DNA of 64,000 bases from Hypomyces perniciosus (Eukaryota; Ascomycota; Sordariomycetes; Hypocreales; Hypocreaceae). Position 1 is the stretch's first letter. The number at the start of each line of letters is the position of its first letter. Where the stretch lies: NCBI GenBank assembly GCA_008477525.1, contig SPDT01000006.1, forward strand, positions 3,065,501 through 3,129,500, read 5' to 3'. Below, piece by piece: positions 11,620-21,279 of this stretch. The position numbers and the translations under genes are program-made. The notes below the pieces were generated by a model. It had not been told where the DNA came from and did not search any database. It worked only from the letters and a program-made list of their open reading frames with translations.

Positions 11620-13328
11620 TTAGTACTCAGCTCCTTCTTCGACATCCCCAAATGAATCGCTGCCAACCTCCTCGTAATCCTTCTCAAGAGCAGCGAGATC
11701 CTCACGAGCCTCGGTGAACTCGCCTTCCTCCATACCCTCACCAACGTACCAATGCACAAAGGCACGCTTGCTGTGCATGAGGTCGAACTTATGGTCAAGT
11801 CTTGACCAGGCCTCAGCAATGGCAGTGGTGTTGGAAAGCATGGAGACGGAGCGCGAAACAGCAGCCAGGCCACCATCTTCAGGCGAGGCGGGAACGGCCA
11901 TGGGCTTCTGGTAGGTGAGTCCGAGCTTGAAGCCAGTTGGGCACCATTCGACAAGGTTGAATGTGGCCTTGGCCTTAATGGTAGCAACAGCAGCCGTGCA
12001 GTCACGAGGAACGACATCGCCACGGTACAGCAGCGCAACAGCCATGTACTTGCCGTTTCGTGGGTCGCACACAACCATCTGGTTGCTGGGCTCAAAGCCT
12101 ACGCAAGTTAGTACTCTGTACAAAAGAGTCTTATAGAGAAACAAAACTTACACTGCAGAGTAAGATCCTGGACCTTGAAGCTTTCGTGTGAACTCTTCTT
12201 GGCAGAAATGACTGGGGCATAGCTGATCAAGGGGTAGTGAATACGGGGGAAGGGAACCAAGTTGGTTTGGAACTCGTTCAAATCGACGTTCAGGGCGCCA
12301 TCGAAACGGAGCGACGAGGTAATGGAGCTGACAACCTGAGCAATGAGGCGGTTAAGGTGGTCAAAGGAGGGACGAGGAATATCCAGGTTTCGGCGGCAAA
12401 TGTCGTAGACGGCCTCATTATCGACGAGGAACGTGCAGTCGGAATTCTCGATGGTGCTGTGGGTAGACAGGACAGCATTGTACGGCTCGACAACAGCAGA
12501 CGAGGTACGAGGTGCAGGATAGACGGCAAACTCGAGCTTGGTCTTCTTGCCGTATTCCGCGGCAAGACGCTCCAGAAGAAGGGCGCCAAAGCCAGAGCCA
12601 GTACCGCCACCGAAGGAGTGGAAGATCAAGAATCCCTGAAGAGATTGGCAATTGTCTATGATACCGCACATCACATCAGCCCCCGGTCCCAATCGTAGCT
12701 AGTTCGTGAAGTCGTGGCGAGCACTCACCGGCGACTCGGCGGACTCGGTCCATAACATTGTCAATCATCTCCTTGCCGATGGTGTAATGGCCACGGGCAT
12801 AGTTGTTGGCAGCATCTTCTTTTCCGCTGATCAGCAACTCGGGGTGGAAAAGTTGCCGATAGGCTCCCGTTCGAATCTCATCGATCGGAGACGGGTCCAG
12901 GTCGATGAAGAGCGAGCGAGGGACATGCTTTCCGCCGCTCGTCTCGGTAAAGAAAGCTCCAAATGAGCCTGGGTCGCCAATGTCCTTGGCATTGGGATCG
13001 GCTCGGCCATCGGCACCAAGGCCATGCTCTAGGAGATAGCTATGCCACTAGCAGTCAGCATCGACAGTGGCATATCAACATTCAGGGACGTAAAGGCGTT
13101 GACGAACAGCTCCCAGGCAGAGTTACCGAGCTGGGTACCAGCTTGGCCAACGTGGAGGTGAAGAATCTGGGGGAAATAGGGATGTCAGTAATTGGATCGC
13201 AGAGACAGAAGCAAGGGGAAATGGGGACCGAGGGCAATCGCTCGCATGCATCCCCAAGCCAATAGCTGAGGGGATAATGCGCCAGCCAGACTGTTGTGCA
13301 TTGGCGGAGAACTCACCTCGCCCTTCAT
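11620..13328 (-). CDS. alpha-tubulin
   Basis: Alpha subunit of the microtubule heterodimer. Exons (minus): 13328-13317, 13166-13108, 13039-12729, 12655-12152, 12098-11620, giving 454 codons plus stop, the normal family length. Visible landmarks are [19 protein letters not shown] at the N-terminus, the GTP-binding glycine loop [40 protein letters not shown], and a C-terminus ending EEGAEY with the terminal Tyr typical of alpha-tubulins. [19 protein letters not shown] and EFAVYPAP are alpha-type. Exon 1 codes only MKGE. Intron 2 uses a GTTCGT donor, needed to give the expected WELYLLEHGL. Other introns are consensus, and the largest (150 nt) follows exon 1. Fungi often have two alpha-tubulins; which one this is cannot be told. 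Confidence 0.95.
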
Positions 13329-14721
13329 CGTGAAGACAATTGATGATTGCGGGACCTTTCAATGAGTAGAAGACGGACTAATAAAGGGATTGGGGCGCCG
13401 GAGAAGAAAGCACGCGCACAGCGCTGAAGGTGAAAGGATGACGGGCCTGGCGATCAGATGGAGATGGATTTCTCAGTGGATGATGGCGCTTGGAGTGGTG
13501 GAACATGTGGAGGGGTCGGCCAGGGACATCACCATGTGGCACCGATGCCAGGGGCAGTTCAGCGAGTGAGAGTACCGAGTACTCAAGCCTACTGTCATTT
13601 CTGTCGAAGTGATAAGTTCCAGATACCGCTCACCGCTCTTACATGCAGGGACTTGGGCGCGATACAGGGGTGAATGGTACTAAAACTGGCGCCTAAGCCA
13701 ATGATATCCTGGCACCTGCAAGCCAGGCGTTGCTTCACGGCTCCATGCATGAAGAAAACCTGGAGACTCATCCATATGAGAACGGCTGGTAAACCTGAAG
13801 GCAACGCCAAAATGAACAATTCAAGGGAACTGCCAGATTATTAATGAAGTAGGAATCATGACTGCCTGCTAGGTAGTCATTCTAGATTGAGAACATAAAT
13901 CGCTCTTACTACGGAGCAGTAGTAGTACTAGTAATATCGTCTTAACTGCGACGGTGTGAATTCCCACAATCTAGTACTTCGTAGTAGCCCCCCTCGGCAC
14001 GTTGGTTAAGCTGTTGGTACGAAGTAGATGTGACGACATTATTCACTTGTCTCGAAAGACTATAACTACGATCAACTGAAAGTACAACACGTATCTACAG
14101 AAAGTTTAAGAGATACCTTAAGGTAGAACATCTAATAATCAATATGCAATCCTTGACCGATTCTAAAATCAGGCAGTCCTATTTTGGAATTTTAGAATTA
14201 CTACGAAGTAATAGTAGTATTGCAACTTTTCCCCGTATTAAAAATGACGTCATTCCTGACAAGGCAATACTAGCCGTAGAGCTTTTGGGCTCCAGGTATG
14301 AATTCTTGGGGAACCACGAGTTTGCTCTCGCTGCCCAAAGGCCTGAGAGACATACATGTCTCATATAGTATTCTCAATAACCGCAATCGTCTCTCGGCTC
14401 CGATGCCCAATGCCCAATGCCCAATGCCCAGGACCGGGGTCTGATAGTCGCCTTTCGACATTCTCTGGTTCCTTAAGACGAGTTTCCAAAATTACAACCG
14501 GTGGCCTCACATTCCGCAGTAGACTCAATGCCTAAACATTTGTATTGCTCGTCGTTTATTTATCATAAAGACGCTGGCGTGGACATTGCCCACAATCGCC
14601 CAAGTCTGGCTAACCAGCTAAATAGGACATATCTGCGCAAAGTGGTATCATAAGCAACCCCCCATCTAACTTGAAAAAAGCAAAAAAGGACAAATAACCT
14701 CCAGTGAAAACGGTCGTGTAA
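13329..14721. other. intergenic region with 7-bp tandem repeat
   Basis: The left part is the alpha-tubulin promoter and leader. The middle (13860-14240) is AT-richer with scattered GTA/TAC triplets and GTAC-type palindromes (near 13918-13935, 14013-14022 and 14200). A perfect 7-bp tandem repeat lies at 14403-14430. The right end is 3' flank of the next minus-strand gene. No gene is supported. Confidence 0.5.
14403..14430. repeat. 7-bp tandem repeat, four perfect copies
   Basis: Four consecutive copies of ATGCCCA. Its exactness implies recent slippage; no coding role is evident. Confidence 0.9.
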
Positions 14722-15845
14722 TCATCCATTGCGAACCGGATCTCGAGTAGGTTCATCTCCTTCGCCCCTTTCCAATTCTTCCAGGCGCCGCTGAATGGCA
14801 GCCTTATGCGCCATGAGAGCTCTAATCTCATCATCCCGACTTATCGTATTCCCGCTCTCATTATCTGCAAGACTGTTGGTCTCAGTCGTGAGATCATATG
14901 CAGGTGGCGGTTCTATATCGTGTGCATGAGATCGACGGTATGGGGTGTGTTGTGAATTGCCATGGAAATGTCCGCGTCCCCCATGTACGGCATCTAGCTC
15001 GTGTGATGGCTGCCCTTTTATGTGTTCTTTCTTATTTTCTCGTCTCCATAGATATGTGATCAAGATAGCACCCATAACGAGTAGGCCAAAAAGAGTGGCG
15101 CCGACTCCGATACCAATTTTGGCGCTCAGTGATAATTCGTGGCTCTTCTCTGGTTCATCGTCCATCTCGCTATCGTCTGTCAGACCGAGAAGGGCCTTAT
15201 CCTCCTCTCGGAATAGCGCTCGGATAGTGTTCACGGCGATGGTGGCGCTATAAAGTGTAGTGGTTGAGTTTGTTAGAACCTCATATGTAGCAGCCGTGTA
15301 GTTGTATATGATTGGGACTGCGAGAACTGTTGGAACTTGGCGTTTGCAATGTCCCCCCACAAGAGAGTATTCACTATGCTAGTTAGCTCCTGAATCAGCA
15401 GTCAGACTCGATAGACTTACGATGAGCAACATAGCGCAGTGGTAGTCGCATCTCTCAGGCCATGATTGGTGTTGACTGAAACTGATACCGTAGTCCACCC
15501 ATGGGGGCATGTGCCAGGACTAAATACACCCGTTCGTCCCTCAAAGAACATGCCATGAGGATAGCAAGATAAGGTGGAAGCGCCCGGAATAGGCTCTAGA
15601 TCTAGCCAGGCAACCGGGCCTGCAGACTCAGGCGCCAAGTTATTATCGACAACGTAAGTCCATGTGCAGCTCGACGGCGGGTTCCAGTGGGTGGTCATTG
15701 GCGGGAATAGGTGACTGCCAGCATAATCGCTATGGACAGTGACGGGAGGTACAGTTAATGTTGGTGTGTTCGCAAAGGATGGGGGAGATGTCGTCGAGGT
15801 TGGTGGAAAAGTTGAAGTAGTGGTAACGGGCACCAGAGACGACAT
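14722..15845 (-). CDS. fungal single-span surface protein, function unknown
   Basis: Not assigned to a characterised gene. Exons 15845-15421 and 15373-14722 (minus) give 358 codons plus stop. The layout is that of fungal cell-surface sensor or mucin-like proteins: a Ser/Thr/Pro-rich N-terminus (TTTSTFPPTSTTSPPS), a Cys-containing extracellular part with TTALCCSSEYSLVGGHCKR across the splice junction, N-glycosylation sequons (NYTAA, NSTTT), one membrane span (IGIGVGATLFGLLVMGAI then LITYLW), a basic stop-transfer RRENKK, and a cytoplasmic tail with PPPAYDL and a C-terminal helix (IQRRLEELERGE). The 47-nt intron has a GTAAGT donor and a CTAAC branch site. No obvious signal peptide follows the chosen ATG, so the true start may lie upstream. 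Confidence 0.7.
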
Positions 15846-17749
15846 GGTGCCAGAGCGACACCAGAGTCGGAATCAACCGCCAGTGGTGGAGTTTTGGATC
15901 CGGTAGTTCAGAGCGGCCGTCGCCAAAATCCTCCGCCGGCGCATGCACTCCGGGGCCGCGTATGAGGCTAACACTCCGGAGCCGGAAGGCTGAGGAGCGG
16001 CGGGCGCTGGATGGCGAGGTTCAGGTCGAGATGGTACGAGTAAGCGCAAGATAGTGCCCTGCGGTAATAGGCGGTAGCGCGACGGAACGGGAGAGACGGT
16101 CGATGGCCATGCGAGCCCTCTAAGGCGATCAAGGTCTATCTATTGTAGGGCGAGACACCTCTTCATGGGAGCGAGGTTTTGTGGCTACCAGGTTGGCAAA
16201 AGTCTACTCGTAATCACCGCGTTGGCGAAACGGGTGCCGAGACTTGCCAAGCCTACCACCAGGAAGTGGTGCAAGTCTCGGCGACGTCGCTTATTGCCTG
16301 GCTTGGCTTGACTTGATTCCGCTGGAAAGCCCACGGTTTGCAGCGTTGGTCGATGCTGGGCGACCACGTCTGGGCTGTCTCTGGGCTGTCTCTGGGCAAG
16401 GTCTGGACCGGCGCGCCCAGCCAGAGCCCAGAGGAGTGACGAGAGCCGCGGCATCTTGGGACATGGTCATATATAGTCTCATGTATGTGCGTGCCAAGGG
16501 ATATGCGGGCAGCGTCCGTGATGTGTGTGAAATGAGTACGCGCAATCCATAGGCTGAGAGCCTCGAAATGTCTGGCTTTCCCCTGCCAATAGGAGACAGC
16601 AATCCCCGTGTTTCGTAATCCGGACTTTGGAACGGGGGAACGCCAACGGCGCGGGATCTACAGAGTACGTACTCCGTACATACATACATCCATACGAGCA
16701 TACGGAGTAGTACTACTAGTAGTTTAGTAGTACAAAGTGCTTCGTACATGTGTGTGCATCAAGTGTAGGGCAGTCGGACAAGGCGACAAGGCGCCATTGG
16801 TTGTAGCGCAAACATGCTCAAGCTGCGTTGCAATGCTACGAGTACGATCTGACGACCCATTCGCGAGCCATTTAATCGTGGGCTTGCGAATCATCACCCG
16901 TTAGCTTCCTATCTCTCGGGTTCTTGGGTTCTTGGCATGTTTGTGCGACCCACGTCAGGAATACTCATCACACCTCAAGCGAACACGAGATTTTTTTGTT
17001 GAGCCTGGGCTGTGTAAGTGGTGGTAGATTGAGTGTTGTGATACTTCGCACGGAGCCTACAGTAATCCTGAAAATAGAAGACGATAGGAACCACAAGACA
17101 TCTTGACTTACTTCGTACTTCGTAGACATATTACAAAAGGTGATACGATTACACATTGCGCGCTACATATACTTCGTACACAAATATGTGATACAAGGCC
17201 TTTTAGATGGAATGATTGAGACCATCGAAAAGCTGCGCCAAAAGAACAACGCCGAAGCATAACGATCAAAGACTCTCGGCAACTATTAGACAAACATTCG
17301 CTTGCATGGGGAGAAGAAGATATTGATGATCACCACCAACACCCTAGGTCATGCGCCATTGAAATGGCTAACTCTATGCCATCTCATTGGAACAATCGTA
17401 AAATGCCCAAGACTCTCTAAGATTGCTTGGCTGTGTGACAACTGTTCAAGGAACTACCATTCTCCGTGATCCGGTGCAACCCACTCAGGAAAAGAGCCGG
17501 ATGTTCGGAGGTCTTTCTCCGGAGCGATCTCCGAAACCAAAAAAATGGAATTGTGACCAAGGTCTAAAAAAGGTCGCCAAAGTCACCTGACGTGGGGATC
17601 GAAGGGCACGAAAACCCTACTGCCAAAAATTAGTAGTGCAGCATCCGCCAACCCTCCCAAGCGACACCAAACGAACGACTCCATCACGGCCATCACATTC
17701 GCTCGTCGATACCCGATAGGCGAATCCCTTCATCAACAACACCGCGATC
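15846..17749. other. intergenic region with hairpin and GTAC motifs
   Basis: No gene is supported, despite several open frames of 60-150 codons at 16185-16750. Features seen are a long interrupted hairpin (16237-16281), a 13-bp direct repeat around GGGCTGTCTCT (16371-16398), and a dense GTAC-palindrome cluster at 16664-16745 with a CATA-step run between. The last 150 bp are the RPS15 promoter. Confidence 0.5.
16237..16281. repeat. inverted repeat able to form an interrupted hairpin
   Basis: Outer arms CCGAGACTTGC (16237-16247) and GCAAGTCTCGG (16271-16281) are perfectly complementary over 11 bp. An inner ACCAC/GTGGT pair (16255-16259 and 16266-16270) closes a CAGGAA hexaloop, leaving a 7-nt bulge on the left arm. 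No function is known. Confidence 0.75.
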
Positions 17750-18493
17750 ATGGCTGACGAATACGTATGTTCCTCCTCTATTCTCGCCGACGACTTCTGG
17801 CAATGCGACTGGTGGCGCCTCGGCAATCGAAAACAAGGAAGCTGACGAGTTGGTGATGACAGAACGCTGAGGAGGCCGCTGAGCTCAAGAAGAAGAGAGC
17901 GTTCCGCAAGTTCTCCTACCGAGGAATCGACCTTGACAAGTACGTTTCCTCTTTTTTTGCCCATCAATTACCATCGCCCGCGAGGAGGAGAAGAACGAAG
18001 AGGGGGGGTGGAATCAGGGAATGTCGTCATGCATGTAGAACAATGGCGCTGACATCTGTCTCCAACAGCCTCCTCGACCTCAGCTCTGACCAGCTCCGCG
18101 ATGTCGTCCACGCCCGTGCCCGCAGAAGGATCAACCGCGGCCTGAAGCGCCGCCCCATGGGCCTGATCAAGAAGCTCCGAAAGGCCAAGCAGGAGGCCAA
18201 GCCCAACGAGAAGCCCGACCTCGTCAAGACTCACCTGCGAGACATGATTGTCGTCCCCGAGATGATTGGAAGCGTCATTGGTATCTACTCCGGCAAGGAG
18301 TTCAACCAGGTTGAGATCAAGCCTGAAATGGTTGGCCACTACCTGGGTGAATTCTCTATCTCATAGTACGTCCCACATCTGAGGTATTGTTGGTTTTCTA
18401 CAGACTCGCTAACCCCATCGCAGCAAGCCTGTCAAGCACGGCCGGCCGGGTATCGGTGCCACGCACTCTTCTCGTTTCATTCCCCTCAAATAA
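17750..18493 (+). CDS. RPS15: 40S ribosomal protein S15 (uS19)
   Basis: Component of the small-subunit head near the decoding region. Exons 17750-17764, 17863-17939, 18069-18365, 18424-18493 give 152 codons plus stop, the usual family length. The protein runs [71 protein letters not shown], and ends [17 protein letters not shown], all uS19 hallmarks. The first coding exon is 15 nt. Three introns interrupt a short reading frame, as is common for fungal ribosomal protein genes. GTATGT and GTACGT donors are used. Translation past any of the introns would meet a stop or lose the family sequence. The gene is convergent with the SET gene. Confidence 0.95.
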
Positions 18494-18964
18494 GAAGGTT
18501 GCGGTCTTGGGTGGTTTCTGCATTCACGGACATTTACGGGCGAAAAGGACTGGTTTTGGTAGACGGGCAAAAGCCACTACTGAAGTTGCTGATGACAATG
18601 GGTTCTATGATAGTACAATAAGAAGCATTGTCCGCTTTCAATGCAGTCGGCCGTTTGGCGCTGATACATGACATGATTTCTGACCCGCTCAAATGTCCGC
18701 GCTTCATAATTTATGTCATCCCGTCCTATACATGGAGGTGCCAACCTGTTCACGCCGCCAATCTTTCAAACTGCCGTGTCTCTCACAGTAGGATCAAGCT
18801 GTTTCCCCTGCCTTGGTGAGTGAGTCGTTGAACACATTGCTTCTGGAAGAACTTGAGGGTTCGTGGTCGTCTGGGTATATTGCGACCGCGCTGGAGCTCA
18901 CGGACCTGCATGATGATGAATTTCCACAAAATGCGACATCTTGATTGGTCCCAGATCTATTGCA
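18494..18964. other. convergent intergenic region RPS15/SET gene
   Basis: 3' flanks of two convergent genes. Nothing else was recognised. Confidence 0.5.
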
Positions 18965-19633
18965 CTACCGAAAGATACTGTTGCCGAGAGACTTGAATCG
19001 ATCTGTGAAACTCGGTGGGCCGCAAACCGCGCATCCAAACGACAGGTTCTGCCTGTTGTAGTTGATGAGGAGCTCATCCCCTTCCTTCAGCGGCTTGACA
19101 AGCCTCACATGGATGCGATGTGGGTATTCTGAGTCGGTCCACTGCTCAGCATTGGCACAGGATATGCATGCGTGGTTGATATGAGATCCCAGTATGTAAA
19201 TGTGTGCCCTGGCACGCTGGGGATCCCAGAAGCCATACTCATCGATGAAGCGCTGCAGCTGTTTCTTATGTTGCGATGGGAAAGTACTGCCAACAGGAAT
19301 GTCCTTCAGCCTCCTGCTGAAAAGGTTTTTGAGATTCTCTTGACGACAGGTCGGGAGCTTCGCCCATTCATCTGCGATTGTTCTCCTCCCATTGGGTTGC
19401 ATCCAGTGTATACATGACACAATTGGCCTTTCTGTGATGATCTTGTGACCCTTTTCGAAGTCCTTGAGGGCGAAGACACCACGTCCACAGCGATTCCCCG
19501 TGTCTCGGATTTCCACTGCGTCGTAGTTTCGTAAGGGGCGTGCAATTGCTGGTCTTGACTCGCGGGGTTGCGAGATGGTAGCAGAAGACGGCGCCGGGAC
19601 TTGAATCATTGACACCCTAGCTGTGGTATTCAT
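18965..19633 (-). CDS. small SET-domain protein
   Basis: Probable protein-lysine methyltransferase-like protein of 222 residues in one exon. The SET fold spans about residues 38-200: VEIRDTGNRCGRGVFALKDFEKG (opening strand, partial), ITERPIVS, the conserved SHINHACIS (His152-His154 region, equivalent to the NHSC-type cofactor motif), and GDELLINY (185-192) for the catalytic Tyr segment. It is followed by a Cys pair in FGCAVCGPP, as in fungal SET proteins with short post-SET ends. The domain is interrupted by a variable insert (about 75-140). Fungi carry many such short SET proteins with unknown substrates. The start at 19633 is the first ATG of the open frame. Confidence 0.78.
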   Translation of the reverse strand: MNTTARVSMIQVPAPSSATISQPRESRPAIARPLRNYDAVEIRDTGNRCGRGVFALKDFEKGHKIITERPIVSCIHWMQPNGRRTIADEWAKLPTCRQENLKNLFSRRLKDIPVGSTFPSQHKKQLQRFIDEYGFWDPQRARAHIYILGSHINHACISCANAEQWTDSEYPHRIHVRLVKPLKEGDELLINYNRQNLSFGCAVCGPPSFTDRFKSLGNSIFR

Positions 19634-20602
19634 GTGCTGATCTGTATTTAAAATCAGTCATTAATTGATTGTGGTGTTAAGGAGGTAACTCGTGAATATG
19701 AAAGGGGGCGGTGTTGGAATAAAAACTAGATGCGTATCGTCTCAGCCACTGCACTTACAAGGCGACTGGTCGGATGAATTTCGATGAGGGGAGTGGCCGA
19801 CATGTCGACCTCTTTTGATGCAACTGTTGTGTTCCGGACGTCGGCGCACGCCTCCTCTTCCTATCAATTATGAATACATTAGCCCCGCATCCTGACCTGC
19901 GTCGTGTTTCATTAATTTGAGTTTTCCTACGAGTAAGCAGAGGGCCGCAGAGCTTGGTTTCCCAGGCTAGGGTAGGCTCCAAGGAACTCATGATGGCTCA
20001 CTTTTCGACGGCAGACTGGTCTGGGGATGGTAGCAAAGACGATACTAAGAGCGAATGTAATTGCAGATACAAAGCCACAGCTGTTAAGCGAGGGGACCTG
20101 TGGATAAGAACGAATGCGATTTGTTCAAGAATGTCTCATCAAAAATAATGGTGATACCAACGAGAGATGGTGAACTCTTCGTAAGCGAAGAGGATGCCGA
20201 CTCATCCGCCCCATACCTATATTACAATCGTCCCTTCCGATTTCTATCGTTCCTACTATCGGCCGACAAGAGTGAGTTTCAACCAGTGCACAGGTGGTAG
20301 TAATGTAATTTACTAGGATGTCGCGAACAACGAGTATGCGAAAGTCTCCCGATCATTGATCATTTGCATCAAGTGGGCAGATTCAAGAGAGATAGAATGT
20401 TTCTATTTTCGGAAATGGTACGTTGTGGGAGGAGGCAGTTGTTCTTTTTCCAATGTCTGTTACGGCCTGAAGTGCTCCAGGTCTTCGACCCAACTTCATA
20501 ATAGCTACACGTAGAATTTGTGCATGGATAAAGGGAATGGATTCCGGTTTCTTTTGATTTGTTCAGAATTTCTCTATGCAGTCAATAATACCAAAGCAGC
20601 GT
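19634..20602. other. intergenic region, no supported gene
   Basis: Short frames exist on both strands (for example minus 19755-19991 and plus 20100-20300) but show no family resemblance or consistent splice structure. Left part: SET gene promoter. Right part: 3' flank of the complex I gene. Confidence 0.4.
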
Positions 20603-21279
20603 CTACTCTTCCTTCTGAGCAGCCAACTTCTTAGCCTTCCGCTCCTCATCCTTCAAATGCTGTTGCCTATAGTGCTCCACAACATGGTCAATATGAATAA
20701 GATGGCCGGCCTGGATGTTCCTCGGTGCGTGAGATTGGAGAGCCCTGCGACAAAGTCAGACAACAATGCTCCTCAAACCTTCCGCGCGAAATATGAAAGG
20801 AGGTGCATACTCGGGGTATGAGACGTCGACAAATCGCTGCTTTGAAGACGCATTCTCAAAGAGATTTCGGTCGAAGCCAGCCTGCTCCATTGCCTTGGTG
20901 TGCACCGCGTTAATCTCTGCCCAGTCATCCGCCCTCGACAGGTACTGGTTGATCAGGTTGGTGAGGGCAGAGCTCTCGCCCTCCTTCGGCTTGAACTGGT
21001 AGAAAAGGACGGTTCCGAAAAACCCGGCCACGGCGATGAGCGATCCTTTCTGCAGTCATTCAGTCAGCGTTTCGGCTCTTTTGCGCAATGGCCCCCCCAT
21101 CTCTTCCGCGCGAGAGAGAAATATACCCCAAAGGACTCGTTGGCTGGCGCTGGTGCGTGGTGGCCGTGGTGGCCGTGGGCGTCGGAGGCGTATGTTCGGG
21201 CCGTCCTCTGCAGCTGGCGGGCCATGTAGGCCGCTCGTTGTCGTGCGGCGAACATTTTGGCTGGGCTGGCGGTCGTCAA
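20603..21279 (-). CDS. NADH:ubiquinone oxidoreductase 17.8 kDa-type subunit
   Basis: Accessory subunit of mitochondrial complex I, similar to the Neurospora 17.8 kDa subunit. Exons (minus): 21279-21127, 21049-20811, 20744-20603, giving 177 codons plus stop. The N-terminus MFAARQRAAYMARQLQRTAR is a typical mitochondrial presequence; starting at that Met (21255) instead would give 169 residues and may be the real start. A His-rich HGHHGHHAPAPANESFG follows, then one membrane span (LIAVAGFFGTVLFYQF), then a soluble helix region (WAEINAVHTKAMEQAGFDRN). The last exon reads HIDHVVEHYRQQHLKDEERK and ends KKLAAQKEE. Intron 2 (66 nt, GTATGC donor, CTGAC branch site) lies in a frame that would otherwise continue about 20 codons to a stop. 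Confidence 0.82.

Noticed and set aside
16244..16749. Overlapping plus (102) and minus (152) codon frames
   Set aside because: They cross direct repeats and a hairpin and give no conserved sequence on either strand.
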